A stretch of DNA of 38,775 nucleotides from positions 1 through 38,775 of the forward strand of contig UQMR01000016.1 in NCBI GenBank assembly GCA_900542255.1, in the 5' to 3' direction. Both the position numbers and the translations under genes were made by a program. Positions 1 to 7,484 of the stretch are shown one piece after another; position 1 is the first letter of the stretch, and each line of letters begins with the position of its first letter. A model generated the notes under the pieces. The model was not told the origin of the DNA. It did not search any database and was given only the letters and a program-made list of their open reading frames with translations. The DNA comes from an uncultured Porphyromonadaceae bacterium. Its GTDB lineage: Bacteria > Bacteroidota > Bacteroidia > Bacteroidales > Barnesiellaceae_A.

Positions 1-1
1 C

Positions 2-490
2 GTTTGGCTTACAGCATATCGCAGATAAGATTTTGTCGTGAAAACATTGCTGCTCTGCGGGGGTTGTAAAGGCTTCGTATGGAAGATAGAAGAAGATATA
101 TCGCCCGGTGTAGAGGAGGTAAGCCTCGGGTGTTGCTGCCACACGCTTTACATCGGCCCAATCCAGTACGTGCCTTTGGGTCTCATAGGCTATGCAGTCT
201 ATTCCGCGGTCGGTTATGAGAAGTGATTTCGGGGTTACGGAATAAAGGCATTCGGGACGTAGTGCAAAGTGGTAGTAGGCCAAAAACAACAGCATGGGAG
301 CAATGACAAAGATTACCAGCAGCAATACGATTCCGAACCGCACATCGTAGCACGTTGCAACGGTTAGTGCTGTGGCGAGCAGCAATGGTATGCTCCACCA
401 GTCGCGCCATATCTCTCGCCATAGCAAAGCGAAATACCGGCTGTGCCGGATGTGGTATGTGGCAGTTGTCATGATAATTGTATCGCTCAT
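2..490 (-). CDS. YcxB-like membrane protein, partial (3' end outside window)
   Basis: An open frame starts with ATG at 490 and runs leftward off the window edge for 163 codons without a stop. The first ~35 residues are basic and aromatic. Two hydrophobic stretches follow, at about residues 34-53 and 52-75, probably a membrane hairpin. After these comes a soluble part that reads like the YcxB-like C-terminal domain: TDRGIDC, then W-A-D-V-K-R-V, then FFYLPYEAF. That fold is common in small bacterial membrane proteins of unknown job. A second ATG at 472 (MTTATYHIRH) is an alternative start. A TAnnTTTG-like box lies 38 bases upstream. The family match is from memory of the motif pattern; function is unknown and the C-terminus is not visible. 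Confidence 0.72.
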   Translation of the reverse strand, partial: MSDTIIMTTATYHIRHSRYFALLWREIWRDWWSIPLLLATALTVATCYDVRFGIVLLLVIFVIAPMLLFLAYYHFALRPECLYSVTPKSLLITDRGIDCIAYETQRHVLDWADVKRVAATPEAYLLYTGRYIFFYLPYEAFTTPAEQQCFHDKILSAICCKPN

Positions 491-527
491 AGTTTCCGAT
501 ATGTGTCGTTGCCTCTCGTACGGGTTG

Positions 528-535
528 CAAACTTA
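528..535 (-). promoter_or_regulatory. Putative -7 box upstream of YcxB-like gene
   Basis: On the minus strand the sequence reads TAAGTTTG, which fits the Bacteroidota -7 consensus TAnnTTTG and sits 38 bases before the ATG at 490. No good TTTG is found at the expected -33 distance, so this is a weak call. Confidence 0.4.
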
Positions 536-566
536 TATAAAAAGGAGCAATCTTGGGTTATGGCAG

Positions 567-1193
567 TCAGTCTGTAACGGCCTCTTTCTGCGGGTTGTGC
601 AAGAATTCATACATCAATTCTATCTCTTCGAACGTTACCCGTTCGGTCGATAACGCAGGCAGGGAGTCGAGTGTGAAGAATCCTACCTCCAATGTATCGA
701 AGGCGGTTTGCGGTGTGCCTCCCGTGATGTGGCAGCGAATGAATATTTTGTATGTATAGTGCGGAGCGGGCGGGTGGTTGTGGCGGCGCATGTCGAGTAT
801 GGCCAGCAGTCGCAGGGGAATAGCTTCGTAGCCAGTCTCCTCGCGCAGCTCCTTGATGGCAACCTCGCCGGGCGAGAATCCTATGTCGCCCCATCCGCCC
901 GGGAGCGACCATTTCCCGTCGGCACGTTCGCGTACCAGCAAGATGCGCTCATTGTCATCGAAAACCACAGCCCTTATATCTACTTTGGGCGTTACATAGT
1001 CGGTGGCTGGTGTGTAACAGGCGGCTACCGTTTCTATCTCGGTAGCTGTGAGTGTCGCTGTGAGGCGGTTGCTCAAATCGAGCAACTCGTCGTATCGTTC
1101 TCTGTCGTACTCGTTGCTGGCATAGAACTGTCCGTTGCGGGCAATGGCCCTTATGCGGTCGGCGATTGACAAGAGGTCTGTTTGTGGTTGCAT
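567..1193 (-). CDS. NUDIX hydrolase with NUDIX_N domain (ADP-ribose pyrophosphatase-like)
   Basis: The 208-residue protein has an N-terminal helical region (residues ~5-60) typical of the NUDIX_N extension, followed by a NUDIX fold from ~70. The NUDIX box starts at G100 and ends with K-E-L-R-E-E-T-G-Y (114-122), so the metal-binding E118/E119 pair is present. The first box glutamate position holds F106; hydrophobic residues there are familiar in this subfamily, so I do not take it as inactivation. Family members hydrolyse nucleoside diphosphates linked to another moiety, such as ADP-ribose; the substrate here cannot be read from sequence. It lies 52 bases downstream of the DUF2490 gene with no promoter box between, so it is probably co-transcribed. 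Confidence 0.9.
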   Translation of the reverse strand: MQPQTDLLSIADRIRAIARNGQFYASNEYDRERYDELLDLSNRLTATLTATEIETVAACYTPATDYVTPKVDIRAVVFDDNERILLVRERADGKWSLPGGWGDIGFSPGEVAIKELREETGYEAIPLRLLAILDMRRHNHPPAPHYTYKIFIRCHITGGTPQTAFDTLEVGFFTLDSLPALSTERVTFEEIELMYEFLHNPQKEAVTD

Positions 1194-1245
1194 AGAAAAA
1201 GGGAAGGGTATATACAGGTGTCGTTCTAAGGCGGTTCGGGGCTTC

Positions 1246-1923
1246 CTATAAGGTTACCTTGTAGGCAAATCCTATAAAGGTATTCCACTGTTTGGGAGTG
1301 GTGAGCCATGTCTGTTCTTCCCGAATCTTAAACTCTACCTTGTTGCTCCTGTTGATGGCATAGCTTACGCCGGCGTTATACCACATGCGGTCGGCACGAC
1401 CTTGGTTTTTGCCGTTGAGAGCCCAGAAAAATTCTACTTCGGCAAAAGGCTGCCATGCCGACGAGTTGATATAGAAGTTGCATCTTATGCGGGGGCGCAG
1501 CCTGTTGTAGGGGGTGTTTTTGGTAAGGGTGTATGTCGACTCGTAGCGAACCGACCACGAGAGGCTTGTCGGGTGATAATAGAGGTTGCCTCCCACTCCC
1601 AAGTGGTAACGCAACTTGTGGTAGTATTGGTTTCCGCTGCTTAAATGGTAGAAGTAATATCCCAAGAACTGAAACCGGAGGTATTGCGGTATAATATCGG
1701 CCTCGACCTTGCCAATGGTCATGGCGCGTTCGAGTTGCGTACCCAAGGTGAAGATACTTCCTTGCAGCATGACGTTTACCCGTCCCCATCGTTTCGATGC
1801 CGAAAGGTCGATGATACTGCCCACGCGGCAGGGTGGGTCGATGGGTGTCGAGGGGGTAGATTCGGCATGTGCGGCGGGTATCAGCAGCATGGATACCAGC
1901 AAAACGGAAAGAAGTCTCTTCAT
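1246..1923 (-). CDS. DUF2490 family outer-membrane protein
   Basis: The 225-residue protein begins with a clear signal peptide (MKRLLSVLLVSMLLIPAAHA, cleavage expected after AHA). The mature part is a run of alternating hydrophobic and polar strands rich in Y, W and R, and ends ...FIGFAYKVTL, as outer-membrane beta-barrels often do. Arrangement and motifs such as W.Y..E fit the DUF2490 family. It would sit in the outer membrane; no substrate or role is known. It starts 3 bases after the stop of rlmH, so the two are translated from one message. Confidence 0.8.
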   Translation of the reverse strand: MKRLLSVLLVSMLLIPAAHAESTPSTPIDPPCRVGSIIDLSASKRWGRVNVMLQGSIFTLGTQLERAMTIGKVEADIIPQYLRFQFLGYYFYHLSSGNQYYHKLRYHLGVGGNLYYHPTSLSWSVRYESTYTLTKNTPYNRLRPRIRCNFYINSSAWQPFAEVEFFWALNGKNQGRADRMWYNAGVSYAINRSNKVEFKIREEQTWLTTPKQWNTFIGFAYKVTL

Positions 1924-1926
1924 AGT

Positions 1927-2400
1927 CTATTCGTGGTGATAAGGTTCGTTATTGAGTATGGTCATGGCGCGGTATAACTGTTCGGTGAAAAACAATCTTA
2001 CCATCTGGTGTGAAAAAGTCATTTTGGATAGCGACAGCTTTTCCTGGCAACGGTCGTACACTTCGGGCGAGAAGCCGTAAGGTCCTCCTATGACGAATAT
2101 GAGCCTGCGCGTCGATAGCTGTCTCTTCTGTTCTATGTATGCGGCAAATTGCATGGAGGTGAGCTCCTTGCCGCGCTCGTCGAGTAAAACGACATAATCG
2201 CCCGGCTGCAACGCACGCAGGATGGCATCGCCTTCGCGGCTTTTTTGTTGCTCCATAGTGAGGTTGCGCGTATTTTTCAGCTCGGGGATGACGCAAAACT
2301 CGAAAGGCAAGTAGCGTTTTATGCGGGAGACATATTCGTCGATGCCTTCGGTGAGATAGGGTTGCGAGGTTTTTCCTACGACAATGAGTGCGACTTTCAT
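1927..2400 (-). CDS. rlmH: 23S rRNA (pseudouridine1915-N3)-methyltransferase RlmH
   Basis: RlmH is a small SPOUT methyltransferase that methylates pseudouridine 1915 in helix 69 of 23S rRNA, using S-adenosylmethionine, on assembled 70S ribosomes. The 157-residue length matches the family. Visible signatures are the N-terminal M-K-V-A-L-I-V-V-G-K strand, LLDERGKELTS in the middle, the SAM-binding knot element FVIGGPYGF, and the C-terminal S-K-M-T-F-S-H-Q-M-V-R-L-F-F-T-E-Q-L-Y-R-A segment. It lies between the lipoprotein gene (12 bases upstream) and the DUF2490 gene (3 bases downstream), in one leftward unit. Confidence 0.96.
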   Translation of the reverse strand: MKVALIVVGKTSQPYLTEGIDEYVSRIKRYLPFEFCVIPELKNTRNLTMEQQKSREGDAILRALQPGDYVVLLDERGKELTSMQFAAYIEQKRQLSTRRLIFVIGGPYGFSPEVYDRCQEKLSLSKMTFSHQMVRLFFTEQLYRAMTILNNEPYHHE

Positions 2401-2412
2401 AGGGGCAATACC

Positions 2413-3174
2413 TTAGCGGGTGAGATATATGGCATAGTCGTGTTGCTCTTGCGGTGTGATGCGCAGCGAATGCTCGGAGCATACGGCATCGCAGGCAAGC
2501 GTGTCGCCATTGCAGGCCGCAAGCAGTGTGTGGGTGCGTTGGGTATAGGTGTATGTCCCTGTTGCGGAAGAGGTGGCACCGGGTATGGCGGCCGCAAAAG
2601 TGCCGTTGTCGGCAAATGTTATGGAGCTGCTTTCGTCGATTGTAAAGGGGGTGGCTCCCTCGATGTGGGTGACGAGCCAGCTGCCTGCTATGGCCGGAGC
2701 CGAGGTCTTGGCAAGGTATGCCGTGATGGTTACGTTGTCGCTATACTTCAACGAGAGGCTAAAAGAGTTTTCGTCCAATGTCTCTATGTGCAACGGGTGG
2801 CTTGTGATAAGTTCTACCAGCGTTTCGTCGATGCCTTCGGGCTGGGCCTCGGGAAGCAGAGAGTACTCTTTCAGTTCCAGTTTGAGTTGTGCCATATCTA
2901 TCGAGAAGGTGCCTTCTGCCAGCATCGTGCCGTCGCCCGAAAGCGTAAACAGCAAATCGTCATATAGCGACACGGTAAAATCCCCATCCAAAGTCGTAGT
3001 GGTAGTATGTGTGCCGGTCCCCATTTGGGTTGCGGTGTCGTAACTTCTTATGACCCATGTGTTGGGCAGATGTTCGAGAGACACGTCGCTCTCTTTTTTG
3101 CTGCTATCGCTTCCGCTTTCGCAACTGCATAACAACAGCATGATAACTGCAATGCTGTAAACAAAATATCTCAT
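2413..3174 (-). CDS. Lipoprotein with two lipocalin-like halves
   Basis: The 253-residue protein has a short signal sequence ending in a lipobox (LLCSC, acyl-Cys about residue 19), so it should be lipid-anchored. Two similar halves follow. The first starts at L-P-N-T-W-V-I-R-S-Y and the second at I-A-G-S-W-L-V-T-H-I; both go on to a strand pattern with ITFADNGTF or LLFTLSGDGTM, as in Bacteroidota lipocalin-like domains. Function is unknown. A well-formed promoter lies 35 to 66 bases upstream, so this is the first gene of the leftward unit lipoprotein, rlmH, DUF2490, NUDIX. Confidence 0.78.
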   Translation of the reverse strand: MRYFVYSIAVIMLLLCSCESGSDSSKKESDVSLEHLPNTWVIRSYDTATQMGTGTHTTTTTLDGDFTVSLYDDLLFTLSGDGTMLAEGTFSIDMAQLKLELKEYSLLPEAQPEGIDETLVELITSHPLHIETLDENSFSLSLKYSDNVTITAYLAKTSAPAIAGSWLVTHIEGATPFTIDESSSITFADNGTFAAAIPGATSSATGTYTYTQRTHTLLAACNGDTLACDAVCSEHSLRITPQEQHDYAIYLTR

Positions 3175-3208
3175 AAGATGTGCTGTGTGTAGATGTGATT
3201 TTGAATTG

Positions 3209-3240
3209 CAAAGATAGTGTAAGCGGCGGGGAGAAGCAAA
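3209..3240 (-). promoter_or_regulatory. Bacteroidota-type promoter for the lipoprotein-rlmH unit
   Basis: On the minus strand a TTTG (3240-3237) is followed after 20 bases by TATCTTTG (3216-3209), matching the -33 TTTG and -7 TAnnTTTG elements. It points to the start codon at 3174. Confidence 0.75.
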
Positions 3241-3264
3241 TTATGGCGGAACGATTTTATGTTT

Positions 3265-3279
3265 CGTCACTTTGTGACG
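3265..3279. promoter_or_regulatory. Perfect inverted repeat between divergent promoters
   Basis: CGTCAC and GTGACG flank a TTT spacer, forming a perfect 6-base dyad. It lies between the leftward lipoprotein promoter (3209-3240) and the rightward purL promoter (3430-3460), 25 bases behind the former. It could be an operator for a dimeric regulator or just a small hairpin. No regulator is identified. Confidence 0.35.
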
Positions 3280-3429
3280 GTTTCGGTGATAGGGGTTGTG
3301 GCGAAAACCGCCCTGGGGATAGATGGGTTGCATAACATCTCTCTCCCTGTGCGTAAAAGAGTTGCCGCGTGCATAGGTCCTCCGGCAGAGCGGTGTGCTG
3401 CGGTATGCTTATTTGTTTTACTGCATTTC

Positions 3430-3460
3430 TTTGCCTGCACGGTATTTTTCAGTACATTTG
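3430..3460 (+). promoter_or_regulatory. Bacteroidota-type promoter for purL
   Basis: TTTG at 3430-3433 is followed, after exactly 19 bases, by TACATTTG at 3453-3460. Both boxes and the spacing match the Bacteroidota primary sigma consensus. Transcription would begin near 3467, leaving a leader of about 54 bases before purL. Confidence 0.8.
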
Positions 3461-3520
3461 TGCTCATAACAAACGACGACCGCAAGGCGAAAATTAACAA
3501 TACTATAATACTGTAACAGA

Positions 3521-6500
3521 ATGGTTTTCTTTTTTAAGACAAGCAGCGGGACTGTGATAGCAGTGGAGGCTGACCACTCGTTTGTACCCGAAGAAAGCGA
3601 AAAATTGTTGTGGCTTTTCGGCAATGCCACGCAAATGCCCGACAACTCTCTCTCCGGATGGTTCGTAGGGCCTCGCAAGGAGATGATTACTCCGTGGAGT
3701 ACCAATGCCGTAGAGATAACCCAAAACATGGGTCTCGCGGGGATAAGCCGCATCGAGGAGTTTTTCCCCGTGGCAAGCGGCGACGCCTCTTACGACAAGA
3801 TGTTGCAACGCCTCTATGATGGTATCGACGGCGACGTGTTCAGGATAGACAAACGTCCCGACCCTATTGTATATATCGACGACATAGAGGCTTACAACCG
3901 GCAGGAGGGTTTGGCTCTGAGTCCCGACGAGGTAGAGTATCTGCAACAGCTCAGTGCCAAGGTAGGCCGCCCGCTTACCGACAGTGAGGTGTTCGGCTTT
4001 TCGCAGGTAAACTCCGAGCATTGCCGTCACAAGATTTTCAACGGTGTTTTCATCATCGACGGGGTAGAGCAGGAGAGTTCGCTGTTTAAGTTGATAAAGA
4101 AAACTTCGGAATATAATCCCAATAAACTCGTCTCGGCCTATAAAGACAATGTCGCCTTTATCGAGGGGCCTGTTGTAGAGCAGTTTGCCCCCGTCAATCC
4201 CGAAACGGCCGATTATTTTGCCGTGCGCGACATCAAGACCGTCATCTCGCTCAAAGCCGAGACGCACAATTTCCCTACGACCGTAGAGCCTTTCAATGGC
4301 GCGGCAACCGGTACGGGTGGCGAGATACGCGACCGCCTGGGCGGTGGTAAGGCGAGCTTGCCTATTGCCGGAACAGCCGTATATATGACCTCATATCCGC
4401 GTACCGAGGCCGGCCGTGAATGGGAAGAGAGTGCCATACCGCCGCGTCCGTGGCTTTACCAAACCCCCGAAGAGATACTTATAAAGGCTTCTAACGGAGC
4501 GTCGGACTTCGGCAACAAGTTCGGGCAACCCCTTATCTGCGGTTCGCTCCTGACCTTTGAGCATGCCGAGAACGGCAAGAAATATGCCTACGACAAGGTG
4601 ATAATGTTGGCCGGCGGCGTAGGTTTTGCAGCCATGCGCGATGCCATCAAAGGTACACCCGGGCCCGGCGAGAAGGTCGTGGTGCTGGGTGGCGACAACT
4701 ACCGTATCGGTATGGGCGGCGGCGCCGTATCGTCGGTAGAGACGGGCGAGTATGCCAATGCCATTGAGCTGAACGCCGTGCAACGTGCCAACCCCGAGAT
4801 GCAAAAGCGTGTGTCGAACGTCATACGCGCCTTGGCCGAGAGCGACAACAATCCCATCGTATCTATCCACGACCACGGTGCCGGCGGTCACTTAAACGCC
4901 CTCTCGGAATTGGTAGAGGCTACCGGTGGCAAGATAGAGATGGATGCCCTTCCCGTAGGCGACCCCACTTTGTCGGCCAAAGAGATTGTGGGCAACGAGA
5001 GCCAAGAGCGCATGGGTATGGTGATAGACGAAAAAGACATAGAGCGCGTGCGCCGTATTGCCGACCGCGAACGTTCGCCCATGTACGTCGTGGGTGAGAC
5101 TACCGGCGACCATCGCTTCGTATTCGAGCAGGCCGACGGTGTACGTCCCATAGACCTCGCCATGGACGATATGTTCGGCAAGACACCGCGCACCTATATG
5201 CACGACCGCACCGTGGTAGAGAATTATGAAGGTGTAACCTATGACGTATGCCACTTGGATGAGTATATTGAGCAGGTATTGCAGCTCGAAGCGGTTGCCT
5301 GCAAGGATTGGCTCACCAACAAGGTCGACCGTTCGGTGACGGGTAAGATTGCCCGCCAGCAATGCCAGGGTGCCATACAGTTGCCGTTGAGCGACTGCGG
5401 CGTGGTGGCACTCGACTATCGCGGCCGTGCCGGTATAGCTACCTCGATAGGTCATGCTCCGCAAGCAGCCATGATAGACCCGGCCGCAGGCTCGGTGCTG
5501 GCCGTAGCCGAGGCATTGACCAATATCGTATGGGCGCCTTTGGCCGAGGGGCTCGACAGCGTCTCGCTGAGCGCCAACTGGATGTGGCCTTGCAAGAACG
5601 AGGGCGAGGATGCCCGCCTTTACAAAGCGGTAGAGGCTTGCAGCGACTTTGCGTGCGAGTTGGGTATCAATATCCCCACCGGAAAGGACAGCCTCTCCAT
5701 GACGCAAAAGTATGGCGATGAGAAGGTATATGCACCCGGTACGGTCATTATCTCGGCCGGTGCCGAGGTGGCCGACGTGCGCCGCGTGGTTTCGCCGGTG
5801 TTGCAGCCCGTGGCCGACAGCTCTATCTATTATGTCGATTTCTCGTTCGACACGTTGAAGTTGGGCGGCTCGGCATTTGCCCAATCTTTGGGACGGGTAG
5901 GCGATGCATGTCCCACGGTATGCGATACGGAGTATTTTGTAAGCGCATTCAATGCCGTGCAGAAACTCATCGGGCAAGGTCTCGTGTTGGCCGGTCACGA
6001 CATCTCGGCCGGCGGTATCATCACCACCCTGCTCGAAATGTGTTTTGCCAACACCGAGGGCGGTATGGAAATCAATTTCGATGCCCTGCCCGAGAAAGAT
6101 TTGATAAAGATACTCTTTGCCGAGAATCCCGGTGTCGTCATGCAGACGGCCGACCCCAAAGCCTTCGAGAAGGTGCTGCGCGAAGCCGGCGTAGGCTTCT
6201 TGTGCATAGGTAAGCCTGCCGAGGAGCGACACATTATGGTGGAAAAAGAGGGTGCGCAATACCAGTTTATCATAGACCACCTGCGTGACGTGTGGTACGA
6301 ATCGTCTTATCTGCTCGACCGCAAGCAGAGCGGTGAGGCTTGTGCCACAGCCCGTTTCAATAACTACAAGGAGCAGCCTTTGCAAATAGAGTTGCCCGCA
6401 GCCTTCACCGGTAAGTTGGCCGCCTATGGCATCTCGGCCGACCGTCGCCAGCCCTCGGGCGTCAAGGCAGCCATTATCAGGGAGAAGGGTGTCAACGGAG

Positions 6501-7216
6501 ACCGCGAGATGGCATATTCGCTCTATCTGGCCGGTTTCGATGTAAAAGACGTACACATGACCGACCTGATAAGCGGCCGCGAGACGCTCGACGATGTAAA
6601 TATGATAGTATATTGCGGCGGTTTCTCTAACAGCGACGTTCTGGGTTCGGCCAAAGGTTGGGCAGGAGCTTTCTTGTATAACGAGAAAGCCCGCACGGCT
6701 CTGAAACGTTTCTATGAGCGCGAAGATACCCTGTCGCTCGGTATATGCAACGGTTGCCAGCTGATGGTAGAGTTGGGCTTGCTTACCCCCGACCATGCCG
6801 AGAAACCCCGCATGTGCCACAACGACTCGCATAAGTTCGAGAGCAACTTCATCAGCCTCGCCATCCCCGAGAACAACTCGGTGATGTTCGGCTCGCTGTC
6901 GGGCAGCAAGTTGGGCATTTGGGTAGCTCATGGCGAGGGCAAGTTCAGCTTCCCGTACGAAACGTCACGTTATAACGTGATAGCCCGTTATGCCTACGAC
7001 GCCTATCCCGCCAACCCCAACGGTTCGCCCGAGGGCATTGCTGGTATAGCTTCGGCCGATGGCCGCCATTTGGCCATGATGCCTCACCTCGAACGTGCCA
7101 TATTCCCGTGGCAATGTGCCTATTATCCCGAAGAACGTCGTCTTAGCGACGAAGTGACTCCGTGGATAGAAGCCTTTGTGAATGCCCGCAAGTGGGTAGA
7201 AGAGCACAAGCGTTAA
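3521..7216 (+). CDS. purL: Phosphoribosylformylglycinamidine synthase, single-chain
   Basis: PurL makes formylglycinamidine ribonucleotide from FGAR, glutamine and ATP, the fourth step of purine synthesis. The 1231-residue length is that of the large single-chain enzyme, which fuses the PurS-, PurL- and PurQ-like parts. The N-terminal third carries F-S-Q-V-N-S-E-H-C-R-H-K and L-K-A-E-T-H-N-F-P-T, signatures of the synthase ATP site; an internal HDHGAGGHLNAL repeat-like AIRS element follows. The C-terminal class I glutaminase has L-G-I-C-N-G-C-Q with nucleophile C1076, and the closing M-P-H-L-E-R-A with the partner His and Glu. It stands alone between its own promoter and a terminator. The ammonia channel is inferred from the family. 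Confidence 0.98.
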   Translation: MVFFFKTSSGTVIAVEADHSFVPEESEKLLWLFGNATQMPDNSLSGWFVGPRKEMITPWSTNAVEITQNMGLAGISRIEEFFPVASGDASYDKMLQRLYDGIDGDVFRIDKRPDPIVYIDDIEAYNRQEGLALSPDEVEYLQQLSAKVGRPLTDSEVFGFSQVNSEHCRHKIFNGVFIIDGVEQESSLFKLIKKTSEYNPNKLVSAYKDNVAFIEGPVVEQFAPVNPETADYFAVRDIKTVISLKAETHNFPTTVEPFNGAATGTGGEIRDRLGGGKASLPIAGTAVYMTSYPRTEAGREWEESAIPPRPWLYQTPEEILIKASNGASDFGNKFGQPLICGSLLTFEHAENGKKYAYDKVIMLAGGVGFAAMRDAIKGTPGPGEKVVVLGGDNYRIGMGGGAVSSVETGEYANAIELNAVQRANPEMQKRVSNVIRALAESDNNPIVSIHDHGAGGHLNALSELVEATGGKIEMDALPVGDPTLSAKEIVGNESQERMGMVIDEKDIERVRRIADRERSPMYVVGETTGDHRFVFEQADGVRPIDLAMDDMFGKTPRTYMHDRTVVENYEGVTYDVCHLDEYIEQVLQLEAVACKDWLTNKVDRSVTGKIARQQCQGAIQLPLSDCGVVALDYRGRAGIATSIGHAPQAAMIDPAAGSVLAVAEALTNIVWAPLAEGLDSVSLSANWMWPCKNEGEDARLYKAVEACSDFACELGINIPTGKDSLSMTQKYGDEKVYAPGTVIISAGAEVADVRRVVSPVLQPVADSSIYYVDFSFDTLKLGGSAFAQSLGRVGDACPTVCDTEYFVSAFNAVQKLIGQGLVLAGHDISAGGIITTLLEMCFANTEGGMEINFDALPEKDLIKILFAENPGVVMQTADPKAFEKVLREAGVGFLCIGKPAEERHIMVEKEGAQYQFIIDHLRDVWYESSYLLDRKQSGEACATARFNNYKEQPLQIELPAAFTGKLAAYGISADRRQPSGVKAAIIREKGVNGDREMAYSLYLAGFDVKDVHMTDLISGRETLDDVNMIVYCGGFSNSDVLGSAKGWAGAFLYNEKARTALKRFYEREDTLSLGICNGCQLMVELGLLTPDHAEKPRMCHNDSHKFESNFISLAIPENNSVMFGSLSGSKLGIWVAHGEGKFSFPYETSRYNVIARYAYDAYPANPNGSPEGIAGIASADGRHLAMMPHLERAIFPWQCAYYPEERRLSDEVTPWIEAFVNARKWVEEHKR

Positions 7217-7317
7217 GTGCGCTGAGCCGCAAGGCGATTGGCAAAACTTGTCCGTGTCGTTATCGGTAACCCACAATTTGTTTGCTAACCGATAGTAACG
7301 ATAGCCGAAAAAATGAT

Positions 7318-7358
7318 ACGAAGCCGACCTCATATTTTGAGGTTGGCTTCGTGTTTTT
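7318..7358 (+). terminator. Rho-independent terminator after purL
   Basis: A 15-base stem (arms 7318-7332 and 7338-7352, one G-T pair) closes a 5-base loop and is followed by GTTTTTGT. It lies 100 bases after the purL stop. The left flank is A-rich (seen as T-rich from the other strand), so weak activity in both directions is possible. Confidence 0.8.
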
Positions 7359-7389
7359 GTGTTCGCTCTTGACACGATGAAGTGTCTCA

Positions 7390-7439
7390 GAAAAAGAGGA
7401 TGACCCCTTATTATAGCCGTTCGGCTTGGGGTCATCCTC
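7390..7439 (-). terminator. Terminator for the leftward BACON lipoprotein gene
   Basis: Perfect 12-base arms at 7396-7407 and 7428-7439 surround a 20-base loop that contains a smaller hairpin. On the minus strand a TTTTTCT run follows the stem, so it ends transcripts coming from 9248. Together with the purL terminator it separates two convergent units. Confidence 0.78.
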
Positions 7440-7484
7440 CTTATGATTAGGTTTCCGGCTTTACGGATGTACTTCTGTATCAGA

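Noticed and set aside
183..530. 115-codon minus-strand frame in another phase over the YcxB-like region
   Set aside because: It has no domain sense and overlaps a better frame (start 490) with membrane helices and YcxB-like motifs.
4892..6931. Very long minus-strand open frame (679 codons) inside purL
   Set aside because: It is the complement of a high-quality PurL sequence with every motif in place; the long antisense frame follows from purL codon composition.
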